From positions 3,930,001 to 3,994,000 of the forward strand of contig NZ_CP029193.1 of the NCBI RefSeq assembly GCF_008642355.1: 64,000 bases of DNA, written 5' to 3'. Below, piece after piece: positions 1 through 9,552 of the stretch (its first letter is position 1; every line of letters starts with the position of its first letter). The stretch comes from Streptomyces venezuelae. Lineage in GTDB: Bacteria > Actinomycetota > Actinomycetes > Streptomycetales > Streptomycetaceae. A program made the position numbers and the translations under genes. The notes below the pieces were generated by a model. The model saw only the letters and a list, made by a program, of their open reading frames with translations, was not told where the DNA came from and searched no databases.

Positions 1-3000
1 TTGCCCTCGACGCCCTCGCCCCCCGACTCTCCGAGCTGTCGCTGCGCGACGAGCACCGGATCGGCCGGCGGCTGGAGGGTGCCCGCCGGATCCGTAAGCC
101 CGAGGCCCGCGCCGCCGTCCTCGCCGAGATCGCGGCGGACGTGGAGAAGGCCGAGGCGCGGATGGCCGAGCGCGGCTCCCGCATGCCCGTGATCACGTAT
201 CCGGAGCAGCTGCCGGTCAGCCAGAAGAAGGACGAGATCGCCGACGCGATCCGCGACCACCAGGTCGTGATCGTCGCCGGTGAGACCGGTTCGGGCAAGA
301 CCACGCAGATCCCGAAGATCTGCATGGAGCTCGGCCGGGGCGTGCGCGGCATGATCGGCCACACGCAGCCCCGCAGGATCGCGGCCCGCACGGTCGCCGA
401 GCGCGTCGCCGAGGAGCTGAACACGCCGCTGGGCGAGGCCGTCGGCTGGAAGGTCCGCTTCACCGATCAGGTCGGCGCCGACACGTTCGTGAAGCTGATG
501 ACGGACGGCATCCTGCTCGCCGAGATCCAGACGGACCGCGAGCTGCGCGCGTACGACACGATCATCATCGACGAGGCCCACGAGCGGTCGCTCAACATCG
601 ACTTCCTCCTCGGCTACCTCGCCCAGCTGCTGCCGAAGCGCCCTGACCTGAAGGTCGTGATCACCTCCGCGACCATCGACCCGGAGCGCTTCTCGCGGCA
701 CTTCGGGGACGCGCCGATCGTCGAGGTCAGCGGACGCACGTATCCCGTGGAGGTGCGTTATCGCCCGCTCCTCGAAGAGGACAGCGATGACTCCGACCGG
801 GACCAGATCACCGCGATCACGGACGCCGTCGAGGAGCTCCAGGCCGAGGGCAAGGGCGACATCCTCGTCTTCCTCTCCGGAGAGCGCGAGATCCGCGACA
901 CGGCGGACGCGCTGAACAAGAAGAACCTGCGGTTCACGGAGGTCCTCCCCCTCTACGCCCGCCTCTCGCACGCCGAGCAGCACCGCGTCTTCCAGCAGCA
1001 CACGGGAAGACGGATCGTCCTCGCGACGAACGTCGCCGAGACGTCCCTGACGGTCCCCGGCATCAAGTACGTGATCGACCCGGGCACGGCCCGCATCTCC
1101 CGCTACAGCCACCGCACGAAGGTGCAGCGCCTGCCCATCGAGGCGATCAGCCAGGCCAGCGCCAACCAGCGCAAGGGCCGCTGCGGGCGTACGTCGGACG
1201 GCATCTGCATCCGGCTGTACAGCGAGGACGACTTCCTGTCGCGCCCCGAGTTCACGGACGCGGAGATCCTCCGTACGAACCTGGCGTCGGTCATCCTCCA
1301 GATGACCGCGGCCGGCCTCGGCGACATCGAGAAGTTCCCCTTCATCGACCCGCCGGACCACCGCAACATCCGCGACGGCGTGCAGCTCCTCCAGGAGCTG
1401 GGCGCGCTCGACCCGGCGCAGAAGGACCCGAAGAAACGCCTCACCCAGCAGGGCCGCAAGCTCAGCCAGCTCCCCGTCGACCCGCGCCTGGCCCGGATGG
1501 TCCTGGAGGCCGACAAGAACGGCTGCGTGCGCGAGGTCATGGTGATCGCGGCGGCGCTCTCCATCCAGGACCCGCGCGAGCGCCCTGCCGACAAGCAGGC
1601 GCAGGCCGACCAGCAGCACGCCCGCTTCAAGGACGAGACGAGCGACTTCCTCGCCTACCTCAACCTGTGGCGGTACGTGCGGGAGCAGCAGAAGGAGCGC
1701 GGCTCCTCGTCCTTCCGGCGCATGTGCAAGGCGGAGTACCTGAACTTCCTGCGGATCCGCGAATGGCAGGACATCTACACGCAGCTGCGCACGGTCGCCA
1801 AGCAGATGGGCATCCACCTCAACGAGGACGACGCCCCCGAGCAGCACATCCACATCTCCCTCCTCTCCGGTCTCCTCTCCCACATCGGGATGAAGGACGT
1901 GAAGGAGTCGAAGGAGAGCAAGGAGAAGGACCCGAAGCAGCGGGGCGGCGGGCGGGGCGAATACATCGGCGCCCGCAACGCCAGGTTCGCGGTCTTCCCG
2001 GGCTCCGCGCTCTTCAAGAAGCCCCCGCGCTTCATCATGTCCGCCGAGCTGGTGGAGACCTCGCGCCTGTGGGCGCGGGTGAACGCCCGCATCGAGCCGG
2101 AGTGGGTCGAGCCGCTCGCCCAGCACCTCCTGAAGCGCACGTACAGCGAACCGCACTGGGAGAAGGACCAGGCGGCGGTCATGGCGACAGAGAAGGTGAC
2201 GCTGTACGGCGTCCCGATCGTCACCGACCGCAAGGTCAACTACGGCCGCATCGACCCCGAGGTCTCCCGCGACCTGTTCATCCGCAACGCGCTGGTCGAG
2301 GGCGACTGGCGCACGCACCACAAGTTCTTCGCCGCCAACCGCAAGCTCCTGACCGAGGTCGAGGAGCTGGAGCACCGCGCGCGGCGCCGCGACATCCTCG
2401 TCGACGACGAGACGCTCTTCGACTTCTACGACCAGCGGGTCCCCGCACACGTCGTGTCGGGGGCGCACTTCGACTCCTGGTGGAAGAAGAAGCAGCGCGA
2501 GGAGCCCGAACTGCTCGACTTCGAGCGGTCGATGCTGATCAACGAGAAGGCGGGGGACGTCTCCAAGGACGACTACCCCGACTCGTGGCGGCAGGGGCAG
2601 CTCAAGTTCAAGGTGACGTACCAGTTCGAGCCGGGTGCGGACGCGGACGGTGTGACGGTCCACATCCCGCTCCAGGTCCTGAACCAGGTCACCGACGAGG
2701 GCTTCGACTGGCAGATCCCGGGCCTGCGCGAGGACGTGGTCATCGAGCTGATCCGCTCCCTGCCGAAGCCCATCCGCCGCAACTACGTGCCCGCGCCGAA
2801 CTTCGCGAAGGCGTTCCTGGAGCGTGCGGTGCCGCTGCAGGAGCCGCTGCACGTCACGCTGGCGCGGGAGCTGCAGCGGATGGTCGGCGTGCCGGTCTCG
2901 CCGGACGACTTCGACCTGACACGCGTGCCCGACCACTTGAAGATCACGTTCCGGATCACCGACGAGCGGCGCAAGAAGCTCGCGGAGGACAAGGACCTGG

Positions 3001-3962
3001 AAGCCCTGAAGCTCCGCCTCAAGCCGAAGGCCCGCAAGGCGCTGTCGCAGGCGGCTGCGGCGACGGCCGAGCGGACGGGCGGGGCGGCCGTGGAGCGCAC
3101 GGGGCTCACGGACTGGACGATCGGCACGCTCACGCGCGTCTTCGAGACGCGCCGCGCGGGCCAGCCGGTGAAGGCGTACCCGGCGCTCGTGGACGACGGC
3201 GACACCGTCTCCGTACGCCTCTTCGACACGGAGGCGGAGCAGCTCCAGGCCATGTGGCGGGGCACGCGGCGCCTCATCCTGCGCAACATCCCCGTGAACC
3301 CGGGCAAGTTCGCGTCCGACAAGCTGAGCAACCAGCAGAAGCTCGCCCTGTCCGCGAACCCGCACGGCTCCATGCAGGCCCTCTTCGACGACTGCGCGAT
3401 GGCCGCCGCGGACAAGCTGATCGGGGACTTCGGAGGGCCCGTCTGGGACGAGGAGTCGTACCGCAAGCTGTTCGACAAGGTGCGGGCGGAGATCGTCGAC
3501 ACGACGGTGCGTGCGGTCGGACAGGTGCAGCAGGTCCTCGCCGCGTGGCAGGCGTGCGAGCGCCGGCTGAAGTCGGCGCGGAGCCAGGCACTCCTCGCGA
3601 ACCTCGCGGACGTGCGGGAGCAGCTGGACTCCCTCGTCAAGCCGGGCTTCGTGACGGAGACGGGGCTGCGGCGCCTGCCGGACCTGATGCGGTACATGGT
3701 GGCGGCGGACCGGCGCCTGCAACAGATGCCGACGAACGTCCAGCGGGACACCGCGCGCATGGAGAAGGTCCGCGAGATGCGCGACGAATACCTGTGGCTG
3801 CTCGAACAGATGCCGCGCGGCAGGCCGGTGCCGCAGGAAGCCCTGGACATCCGCTGGATGATCGAGGAGCTCCGCGTCAGCTACTTCGCGCACGCGCTGG
3901 GCACGGCGTACCCCGTCTCGGACAAGCGGATCGTGAAGGCGATCGACGCACAGGTGCCGTAA
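1..3962 (+). CDS. hrpA: ATP-dependent RNA helicase HrpA (5' end outside window)
   Basis: The reading frame is open to the left edge (first full codon at base 3), so the start lies outside; about 1319 residues are visible, near the usual ~1300 for HrpA. It is a DEAH-box RNA helicase. Walker A GETGSGKTT is at bases 279-305, the DEAH box (IIDEAHERS) near 570-581, and motif III SAT near 663. Helicase C, HA2 and OB-like regions and the long HrpA-specific C-terminal domain follow. An internal ATG at 141 opens just before the helicase core, but good coding sequence continues upstream of it, so 141 is not the real start. It ends with TAA ahead of tRNA-Asp. The family is known; the cellular RNA target is not. 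Confidence 0.93.
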   Translation, partial: ALDALAPRLSELSLRDEHRIGRRLEGARRIRKPEARAAVLAEIAADVEKAEARMAERGSRMPVITYPEQLPVSQKKDEIADAIRDHQVVIVAGETGSGKTTQIPKICMELGRGVRGMIGHTQPRRIAARTVAERVAEELNTPLGEAVGWKVRFTDQVGADTFVKLMTDGILLAEIQTDRELRAYDTIIIDEAHERSLNIDFLLGYLAQLLPKRPDLKVVITSATIDPERFSRHFGDAPIVEVSGRTYPVEVRYRPLLEEDSDDSDRDQITAITDAVEELQAEGKGDILVFLSGEREIRDTADALNKKNLRFTEVLPLYARLSHAEQHRVFQQHTGRRIVLATNVAETSLTVPGIKYVIDPGTARISRYSHRTKVQRLPIEAISQASANQRKGRCGRTSDGICIRLYSEDDFLSRPEFTDAEILRTNLASVILQMTAAGLGDIEKFPFIDPPDHRNIRDGVQLLQELGALDPAQKDPKKRLTQQGRKLSQLPVDPRLARMVLEADKNGCVREVMVIAAALSIQDPRERPADKQAQADQQHARFKDETSDFLAYLNLWRYVREQQKERGSSSFRRMCKAEYLNFLRIREWQDIYTQLRTVAKQMGIHLNEDDAPEQHIHISLLSGLLSHIGMKDVKESKESKEKDPKQRGGGRGEYIGARNARFAVFPGSALFKKPPRFIMSAELVETSRLWARVNARIEPEWVEPLAQHLLKRTYSEPHWEKDQAAVMATEKVTLYGVPIVTDRKVNYGRIDPEVSRDLFIRNALVEGDWRTHHKFFAANRKLLTEVEELEHRARRRDILVDDETLFDFYDQRVPAHVVSGAHFDSWWKKKQREEPELLDFERSMLINEKAGDVSKDDYPDSWRQGQLKFKVTYQFEPGADADGVTVHIPLQVLNQVTDEGFDWQIPGLREDVVIELIRSLPKPIRRNYVPAPNFAKAFLERAVPLQEPLHVTLARELQRMVGVPVSPDDFDLTRVPDHLKITFRITDERRKKLAEDKDLEALKLRLKPKARKALSQAAAATAERTGGAAVERTGLTDWTIGTLTRVFETRRAGQPVKAYPALVDDGDTVSVRLFDTEAEQLQAMWRGTRRLILRNIPVNPGKFASDKLSNQQKLALSANPHGSMQALFDDCAMAAADKLIGDFGGPVWDEESYRKLFDKVRAEIVDTTVRAVGQVQQVLAAWQACERRLKSARSQALLANLADVREQLDSLVKPGFVTETGLRRLPDLMRYMVAADRRLQQMPTNVQRDTARMEKVREMRDEYLWLLEQMPRGRPVPQEALDIRWMIEELRVSYFAHALGTAYPVSDKRIVKAIDAQVP

Positions 3963-4056
3963 CCGGACGACCGCACAGGGTGAGTTCGACCGCCGGGCCT
4001 GCGCTGCTGTACAGTCTCATCTCGCAGCACAACGCAACACCAAGTGCCGCGAGCAA

Positions 4057-4131
4057 GGTCCTGTGGAGCAGTTTGGAGTGCTCGCCACCCTGTCAAGGTG
4101 GAGGCCGCGGGTTCAAATCCCGTCAGGACCG
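4057..4131 (+). tRNA. tRNA-Asp (GTC)
   Basis: A cloverleaf folds with acceptor arms GGTCCTG and CAGGACC and discriminator G. The anticodon arm CCACC-CTGTCAA-GGTGG gives anticodon GTC, and the T loop is TTCAAAT. CCA is not encoded. A strong hairpin terminator follows five bases later. Confidence 0.95.
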
Positions 4132-4137
4132 CAGCAG

Positions 4138-4172
4138 AAGAAGGGCCGCACCCCACGGGTGCGGCCCTTCTT
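4138..4172 (+). terminator. Hairpin terminator after tRNA-Asp
   Basis: A near-perfect inverted repeat (AAGAAGGGCCGCACC paired with GGTGCGGCCCTTCTT) lies directly after the tRNA. It lacks a long T tract, which is normal for Streptomyces. Confidence 0.85.
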
Positions 4173-4256
4173 CGTGTGCCCACGTCTTGACTGGGTCACA
4201 TTCCGCCGGTACCCCGGACACCAGGGAGTCGCGGGAGGCTCCTCAGGAGGTGACGC

Positions 4257-4502
4257 ATGTCCGCTTCTTCGGCGTCCGCGCGGCACGAGGCGCGCGCCCT
4301 GCTGCGCGCGCACCTCGCGGCGGCCACCAGATACCGCCACCTGACCCGGCACTGCCCGATCTGCCACCGGCTGCTGAGGCTCGCCCTGGAGCCCTCTCAG
4401 CGCGCCTCCGGCGAGCGCGGGGCCCCCGAGGCGGCCTTCGTGAGCGAGAGCGCCGCAGCCGCCCGCACCGAGGCCGGGGACGAAAGTCCCCCCGACGCAT
4501 GA
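4257..4502 (+). CDS. Small conserved Streptomyces protein (DUF6274-like)
   Basis: This 81-residue protein starts at an ATG with an excellent ribosome binding site (AGGAGGTGACGC). It contains a CPIC pair (H-C-P-I-C-H, residues 32-37) inside a basic, Leu/Ala/His-rich helix, followed by a disordered acidic tail. Similar small proteins sit beside bldC in other streptomycetes, and I associate them with DUF6274 from memory. A zinc- or redox-linked role for the CxxC is possible, but it is a single pair and the function is unknown. Confidence 0.7.
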   Translation: MSASSASARHEARALLRAHLAAATRYRHLTRHCPICHRLLRLALEPSQRASGERGAPEAAFVSESAAAARTEAGDESPPDA

Positions 4503-4796
4503 CCAAAGACGACCCGCGGGCCCCCGACCCGGTGGGAGGCTGAGAGGCGTAGGGACCCTCGCCCCTCTAGCGCAGGCGTGTCGTGCGCAACAAGCTTCAC
4601 GACGTGTGACGGGTGTCACCGAACAAGTTTTAGGAACCCCGGAACTTACACCCTCCCTACAAAGGGCCAATTTAATATGTGCAATTGCACCACCCCCCGG
4701 ACGCGCCCCCGGCGCGCTCTCAGGAGCTCCGCACCGGACTCCCCAGAGACCAACAAGGGCGCGCAGACCGCGCCCACCAGCGCGTCCTCGGCGCAC
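4503..4796. other. Intergenic, no gene recognised
   Basis: No reading frame here has a convincing start or family match. GC drops around 4650-4685, which may hold a promoter or be a structured spacer between the converging small gene and bldC. Confidence 0.4.
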
Positions 4797-4836
4797 AAAA
4801 AAGATCGCGCTGGACCCGGCGGAGTCCAGCGCGATC
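4797..4836 (-). terminator. Intrinsic terminator of bldC
   Basis: A 13-bp perfect stem (GATCGCGCTGGAC at 4803-4815 with GTCCAGCGCGATC at 4824-4836) is followed on the minus strand by a run of six T. This is a textbook intrinsic terminator, unusual for a high-GC genome. It lies about 160 bp downstream of the bldC stop codon, so the bldC transcript should have a long 3' untranslated region. Confidence 0.85.
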
Positions 4837-4993
4837 GAAGACGACGCACCCAAGTGAGTCAGGCGTGGGCCCCGTTGGGGCAGGACCCTCGTCGCGTGTA
4901 GCCAAATGTCGGACGTACGGCCAGGTTGGGGGACCCGGCAGCAGTGGTGCTCTTCGCCCGAGTTGTGCGGGTTACTGCAGGTTGAGCGGTACG

Positions 4994-5200
4994 TCAGGCC
5001 TCGCTGCGCTGCTGCGGGATACCCGCGAGCAGTGCGCGGACCTCAGCCTCGCGGTACCGGCGGTGTCCGCCGAGCGTGCGAATCGACGTGAGCTTGCCAG
5101 CCTTGGCCCAGCGCGTCACCGTCTTCGGGTCGACGCGGAACATCGTGGCTACCTCAGCCGGGGTCAGCAGCGGCTCGGCATCAGGGGTGCGAGCGGTCAT
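4994..5200 (-). CDS. bldC: Developmental regulator BldC
   Basis: BldC is a 68-residue, MerR-like winged-helix DNA-binding protein that controls the timing of development in Streptomyces. The start MTARTPDAEPLLTPAEV is set by GAGGAGGCC just upstream; the 13 extra in-frame codons further upstream are not needed. The helix-turn-helix covers TPAEVATMFRVDPKTVTRWA and is followed by the GGHRRYREAEV wing typical of MerR/excisionase-type proteins. It has no effector or dimerisation domain, as known for BldC, which binds direct repeats cooperatively. It is monocistronic, with its own terminator. Confidence 0.96.
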   Translation of the reverse strand: MTARTPDAEPLLTPAEVATMFRVDPKTVTRWAKAGKLTSIRTLGGHRRYREAEVRALLAGIPQQRSEA

Positions 5201-5666
5201 GAGCGGCCTCCTCGGGAGAACCGAACCTTCTCGGTTCATTCCTCTAAATTCTGCACCTTGACCCGCGTTGCCCGAAATGGCGGACGCGAGTCGAGTCGGT
5301 TATAGGACGAACGGCTTGTCCTCGGCACTACAACTACACCATCCGTCCAGCCGCGTCGGCCAAACCGATGGAATTGCCCTCCCAGGTGTTCATCACCGAC
5401 GGAAGCCGATGGACCATGCCATAGCGGACAGTCACGCCACAGTGACGATCAGTCACAGAGCGATCAGGAGTCAACAGACCCCCCATAGAGTGCAATGCTG
5501 AGCAATCCGCCCATAGTTGGGCGGAAGGAGCCCTCCCCGGACTCCTTGTCCTATTTTGGCACGAGGAGGGGTGATGGGCGCAAGGGTGCACTTAGTGCGG
5601 TCCGTCACGCTTGAGACAAAGGCCCGGATCGGGACCTACGTCCTGACGCCGGGCCGACCGACGACC
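5201..5666. other. bldC upstream region with hairpins, no gene recognised
   Basis: About 465 bp between bldC and the unknown gene to its right. The bldC-proximal half (5225-5480) has noticeably lower GC and should hold the bldC promoter and leader. Two adjacent hairpins, CCGCCCA-TAGT-TGGGCGG (5507-5524) and AAGGAG/CTCCTT (5525-5547), may terminate the gene at 5667-6500. An open frame at 5334-5591 on the minus strand has no ribosome binding site or recognisable product. Confidence 0.5.
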
Positions 5667-6500
5667 TCAGTTCGCGAACTGAAGGTCCCGGACCGCCCGC
5701 CATCGCTCCACGAGCCTCGCATACGCCTCGCCGGCCGCCTCGCCGTCGCCGGCGCGCAGTGCCTCGATCCCCTCGGCGACGTCCGCCGCCGAGTGGTCCT
5801 CGTCGAGCTCGTCGGCGGAGACCGCGTGCACGAGCCCGCCGTAGTCGAGTTCGACCAGGGAGCGCGGGTGGAACTCCTCCAGCCACCGGCCGACGTCCAC
5901 GAGCCCGTCGATGATCGGCCCCTCGTCCAGCGCATCCCGCAGCGCCCGCAGCCCGCGCGCGACCCGGCGCCGCGCCTGCACCATCGGCGTGCGGTAGCTC
6001 AGCCCCGGCGGCTCGCCCTTCTCGTGGCTGCGCTCCTCGTCGGAGACGAGCACGAACCAGTGCAGCGGCACCTGCCACGTCGACGTACGGATCCAGGGGC
6101 GCGCGTCGGGGTTGCGCGCCAGCCACTGTTCGTAGTCCGCCACCGTCTGACGGCGGAGCACCGGGGGCAGCACGGCGTCCAGGACCGTCGGGGGCAACTG
6201 GCCCGCCAGCTCCTCCATGGCCTGCCAGCCGCGCAGCCGGGTCCGCCACGGGCAGACGTGCAGCACTCCGTCGACCTCGGCCACGAACGCGTCGTCGCTC
6301 TCGTGCACCGGCACGGGCACCGGTGGCGTGGGCAGCAGGCCGGCCAGCGAGCGGCGGAGCTCGTCCTGGCAGGAAGGCAGGTCGGGGCGGCGGGCGTAGC
6401 GCGCCCAGTGGCCGCGCTCCGGCTCGGGAAAAGCGGCCAGCGGCTCGTACACACGCAGGTAGGACGCGTATGGGACCGTCACCGAAGACACCTTGGGCAC
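5667..6500 (-). CDS. Conserved hypothetical protein (277 aa)
   Basis: I do not recognise a domain with confidence. The GTG at 6500 is chosen because GGAG lies six bases upstream; longer in-frame starts lack a site. The protein is soluble, with no signal peptide or membrane segment. It opens with VSSVTVPYASYLRVYEPL and has an acidic second half rich in Glu, Asp and Arg. It lies between bldC and vdh, as in other streptomycetes as I remember them. It is divergent from vdh, so the 6501-6652 gap probably holds both promoters. Confidence 0.7.
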   Translation of the reverse strand: MPKVSSVTVPYASYLRVYEPLAAFPEPERGHWARYARRPDLPSCQDELRRSLAGLLPTPPVPVPVHESDDAFVAEVDGVLHVCPWRTRLRGWQAMEELAGQLPPTVLDAVLPPVLRRQTVADYEQWLARNPDARPWIRTSTWQVPLHWFVLVSDEERSHEKGEPPGLSYRTPMVQARRRVARGLRALRDALDEGPIIDGLVDVGRWLEEFHPRSLVELDYGGLVHAVSADELDEDHSAADVAEGIEALRAGDGEAAGEAYARLVERWRAVRDLQFAN

Positions 6501-6652
6501 GGCTCCTCTCTCCCCCGCGGACGCGCCGGAAAACGTGATCCTCGGCACCGGGAGGCCAAGGTCGGTGGACAGCCTCTAGTCTCATGCCCATCGGGCCCCG
6601 CCACCCGTACGGGAGCCCTCCCAACCGCCGCACTTGACCGGGAGTCACCACA

Positions 6653-7729
6653 GTGACCGAAGCAGACAACGGCGTCCTGCACACCCTGTTCCACTCGGAC
6701 CAGGGAGGCCACGAGCAAGTAGTGCTCTGCCAGGACCGCGCCAGCGGCCTCAAGGCCGTCATCGCCATCCACAGCACCGCCCTGGGCCCCGCCCTCGGCG
6801 GCACCCGCTTCTACCCGTACGCGACCGAGGAAGAGGCCGTCGCCGACGTCCTGAACCTGTCGCGCGGGATGTCGTACAAGAACGCCATGGCCGGGCTCGA
6901 CCACGGCGGCGGCAAGGCCGTGATCATCGGCGATCCGGACCGGATCAAGAGCGAGGAGCTGCTGCTCGCCTTCGGCCGCTGCGTCGCCTCGCTCGGCGGC
7001 CGCTACGTGACGGCCTGCGATGTCGGTACGTACGTCTCCGACATGGACGTCGTCGCGCGCGAGTGCCGCTGGACCACAGGTCGCTCCCCCGAGAACGGCG
7101 GCGCGGGCGACTCCTCCGTGCTCACCGCGTTCGGTGTCTACCAGGGCATGCGGGCCAGCGCCGAGCACCTGTGGGGCGACCCGTCGCTGCGCGGGCGCAA
7201 GGTCGGTGTCGCGGGCGTCGGCAAGGTGGGCCACCACCTGGTCGAGCACCTCCTGGAGGACGGCGCCGAGGTCGTCATCACGGACGTCCGCGAGGAGTCG
7301 GTGAACCGGATCGTCCACAAGCACCCGTCGGTGACGGCGGCGGCGGACACCGAGGCGCTGATCCGGACCGAGGGCCTGGACATCTACGCGCCGTGCGCGC
7401 TGGGCGGCGCGCTGAACGACGACACCGTGCCCGTCCTCACGGCGAAGGTGGTGTGCGGCGCCGCGAACAACCAGCTCGCGCACCCGGGTGTGGAGAAGGA
7501 CCTGGCCGACCGGTCGATCCTCTACGCGCCGGACTACGTGGTGAACGCGGGCGGCGTGATCCAGGTCGCCGACGAGCTCCACGGGTTCGACTTCGACCGG
7601 TGCAAGGCGAAGGCGTCGAAGATCTTCGACACCACGCTCGCCATATTCGCTCGCGCAAAGGAGGACGGCATTCCGCCGGCCGCCGCGGCCGACAGGATCG
7701 CTGAACAGCGGATCTCCGAGGGGCGCTGA
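6653..7729 (+). CDS. vdh: Valine (branched-chain amino acid) dehydrogenase
   Basis: This NAD-dependent enzyme of 358 aa oxidatively deaminates valine, leucine and isoleucine to 2-oxo acids, feeding branched-chain acyl-CoA precursors for fatty acids and polyketides. The Glu/Leu/Phe/Val dehydrogenase signature with the catalytic lysine (K88 in [10 protein letters not shown]) is present. The Rossmann motif GVAGVGKVG is near residue 185. The start is GTG at 6653 with GGGAG upstream. Length and position beside bldC match Streptomyces Vdh; leucine dehydrogenase is the alternative name from sequence alone. Confidence 0.93.
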   Translation: MTEADNGVLHTLFHSDQGGHEQVVLCQDRASGLKAVIAIHSTALGPALGGTRFYPYATEEEAVADVLNLSRGMSYKNAMAGLDHGGGKAVIIGDPDRIKSEELLLAFGRCVASLGGRYVTACDVGTYVSDMDVVARECRWTTGRSPENGGAGDSSVLTAFGVYQGMRASAEHLWGDPSLRGRKVGVAGVGKVGHHLVEHLLEDGAEVVITDVREESVNRIVHKHPSVTAAADTEALIRTEGLDIYAPCALGGALNDDTVPVLTAKVVCGAANNQLAHPGVEKDLADRSILYAPDYVVNAGGVIQVADELHGFDFDRCKAKASKIFDTTLAIFARAKEDGIPPAAAADRIAEQRISEGR

Positions 7730-8055
7730 CGCGCGAGGAAACAGCCCGGAATCCGATCTTCCGACGCTCTGTGACGTTTTGACAGGGCCCCGTCGACGCA
7801 CAGGAGAGACAAGACTCACCCCCGTCGGCGGGTCGCCCGCCAAGAAGAGGTTAAAATCGCAGTTGACCAGCGAGGACGGGGCTCCTCGAGGGTCGTGCGC
7901 CGAGGCGCGTCCTGCGGGCGACGTACCGTATGGCCGCAGGAGCAGGTACCGTGGAAGCCCTACGGACCGGTCTCTCCACGGAGAGCCCGTTCCAGATCAT
8001 GAACGCGTGTCAAGACTCTGGGGCCGTCGAGCCCCGTATCCGAGGGGGTCGAGCC
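7730..8055. other. Intergenic, probable promoter and leader of the DUF3073 gene
   Basis: This 326-bp gap contains no convincing gene. A short AT-rich patch (GGTTAAAAT near 7849) could be part of a promoter. An in-frame extension upstream to 7930 exists, but the conserved protein clearly starts at 8056. Confidence 0.4.
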
Positions 8056-8310
8056 ATGGGGCGCGGCCGGGCAAAGGCCAAGCAGACGAAGGTCGCCCGC
8101 CAGCTGAAGTACAGCAGCGGCGGGACTGATCTGTCGCGTCTGGCCAATGAGCTGGGCGCTTCGACTTCGCAACAGCCGCCGAATGGCGAGCCGTTCGAGG
8201 ACGACGACGAGGAAGACGACCCGTACGCCCAGTACGCGGATCTGTACAACGACGACGAGGACGAGGACTCCGACGAGTCCGGTCCGTCGTCGCAGCGCCG
8301 CGGCGCTTGA
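8056..8310 (+). CDS. DUF3073 domain protein
   Basis: This 84-residue protein begins MGRGRAKAKQTKVARQLKYS, the hallmark of the actinobacterial DUF3073 family. The N-terminal third is strongly basic and could bind nucleic acid, while the C-terminal half is very acidic (runs of Asp and Glu), so the protein is bipolar in charge. The function is unknown. The start ATG follows GGGGGTCGAGCC. The gene converges on purM and is separated from it by a hairpin terminator. Confidence 0.88.
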   Translation: MGRGRAKAKQTKVARQLKYSSGGTDLSRLANELGASTSQQPPNGEPFEDDDEEDDPYAQYADLYNDDEDEDSDESGPSSQRRGA

Positions 8311-8376
8311 CCTCGTTGCTTACGCAGCATCTGTTGCCTACGCGGCATTCGCAGTTCACGTAGCAACTGCACTTCA

Positions 8377-8413
8377 CCCGGTCCGGGGTGGTCACCACAC
8401 CGGACCGGGTTTT
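8377..8413 (+). terminator. Terminator between DUF3073 gene and purM
   Basis: CCCGGTCCG (8377-8385) pairs with CGGACCGGG (8401-8409), with a further GTGGT/ACCAC pairing inside, followed by TTTT on the plus strand. It probably serves both converging genes. Confidence 0.85.
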
Positions 8414-8442
8414 GTGCTGCCCCCGGAGGGCAGCACCACCTT

Positions 8443-9516
8443 CTACTCGCTGTAGTCGCCGACCAGCTCGGCGCCGGTCGTGTGGTCGCCGCGGTCCGTG
8501 ATCTCGCCCGCGACCCAGGCGTCCACGCCGCGGTCCGCGAGGGTGGTGAGCGCCGCGTCCGCGGACTCCTCGGGGACGATCGCGATCATGCCGACGCCCA
8601 TGTTCAGCGTCTTCTCCAGCTCCAGGCGCTCGACCTGCCCGACCTGGCCGACCACGTCGAAGACCGCGCCGGGGGTCCACGTCTCGCGGTCCACGACGGC
8701 GTGCAGGCCGTCGGGGATCACGCGGGCGAGGTTGGCCGCGAGGCCGCCGCCCGTGACGTGGCTGAAGGCGTGGACGTCCGTGGTGCGGGTCAGCGCCAGG
8801 CAGTCCAGGGAGTAGATCTTGGTGGGCTCCAGGAGCTCCTCGCCGAGCGTGCGGCCGAACTCCTCGACCCGACGGTCCAGGGCCCATCCGGCGCGGTCGA
8901 AGACCACGTGCCGGACGAGCGAGTACCCGTTCGAGTGAAGACCCGATGACGCCATGGCGATCACCGCGTCACCCTTACGGATGCGATCGGGGCCGAGAAG
9001 CCGGTCGGCCTCGACCGCGCCGGTGCCGGCGCCCGCGACGTCGAAGTCGTCCGGACCCAGCAGACCCGGGTGCTCCGCGGTCTCGCCGCCGACGAGCGAG
9101 CAGCCCGCGAGGACACAGCCCTCGGCGATGCCCTTCACGATCGCCGCGACACGCTCGGGGTGCACCTTGCCGACGCAGATGTAGTCGGTCATGAAGAGCG
9201 GCTCGGCGCCACACACCACGATGTCGTCCATGACCATCGCGACGAGGTCGTGGCCGATGGTGTCGTACACGCCCATCTGGCGGGCGATGTCGACCTTGGT
9301 CCCGACGCCGTCGGTGGCGGAGGCCAGGAGCGGGCGCTCGAAACGCTTGAGCGCGGAGGCGTCGAAGAGCCCGGCGAAGCCGCCGAGCCCGCCGAGGCCC
9401 GCGACCTCGGGACGCCGGGTCTTCTTGACCCACTCCTTCATCAGCTCGACGGCGCGGTCGCCCGCTTCGATGTCGACGCCCGCGGCTGCGTAGCTGGCAC
9501 CGGTGGTCTCAGGCAT
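8443..9516 (-). CDS. purM: Phosphoribosylformylglycinamidine cyclo-ligase
   Basis: PurM (AIR synthetase, 357 aa) closes FGAM to aminoimidazole ribotide with ATP, step 5 of purine synthesis, in the cytosol. The family pattern is clear: YAAAGVDIEAGDRAV at the N terminus, the ATDGVGTK motif, DDIVVCGAEPLFMTDY, and GGETAEHPG in the second half. It begins 36 bp after the purF stop codon on the same strand, so the two are almost certainly cotranscribed. Confidence 0.96.
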   Translation of the reverse strand: MPETTGASYAAAGVDIEAGDRAVELMKEWVKKTRRPEVAGLGGLGGFAGLFDASALKRFERPLLASATDGVGTKVDIARQMGVYDTIGHDLVAMVMDDIVVCGAEPLFMTDYICVGKVHPERVAAIVKGIAEGCVLAGCSLVGGETAEHPGLLGPDDFDVAGAGTGAVEADRLLGPDRIRKGDAVIAMASSGLHSNGYSLVRHVVFDRAGWALDRRVEEFGRTLGEELLEPTKIYSLDCLALTRTTDVHAFSHVTGGGLAANLARVIPDGLHAVVDRETWTPGAVFDVVGQVGQVERLELEKTLNMGVGMIAIVPEESADAALTTLADRGVDAWVAGEITDRGDHTTGAELVGDYSE

Positions 9517-9552
9517 AGGGGGTGAGAACTTTCGTGTCGTTACTACGTGGGC

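Noticed and set aside
1667..4543. A long plus-strand open frame (958 codons) overlapping hrpA
   Set aside because: It is the +2 shadow of hrpA in GC-rich DNA: Gly/Ala/Arg-rich, no domain, and it runs through tRNA-Asp.
5334..5591. Minus-strand 85-codon frame upstream of bldC
   Set aside because: No ribosome site, mixed composition and no family; it lies in the bldC promoter/leader region and over hairpins.
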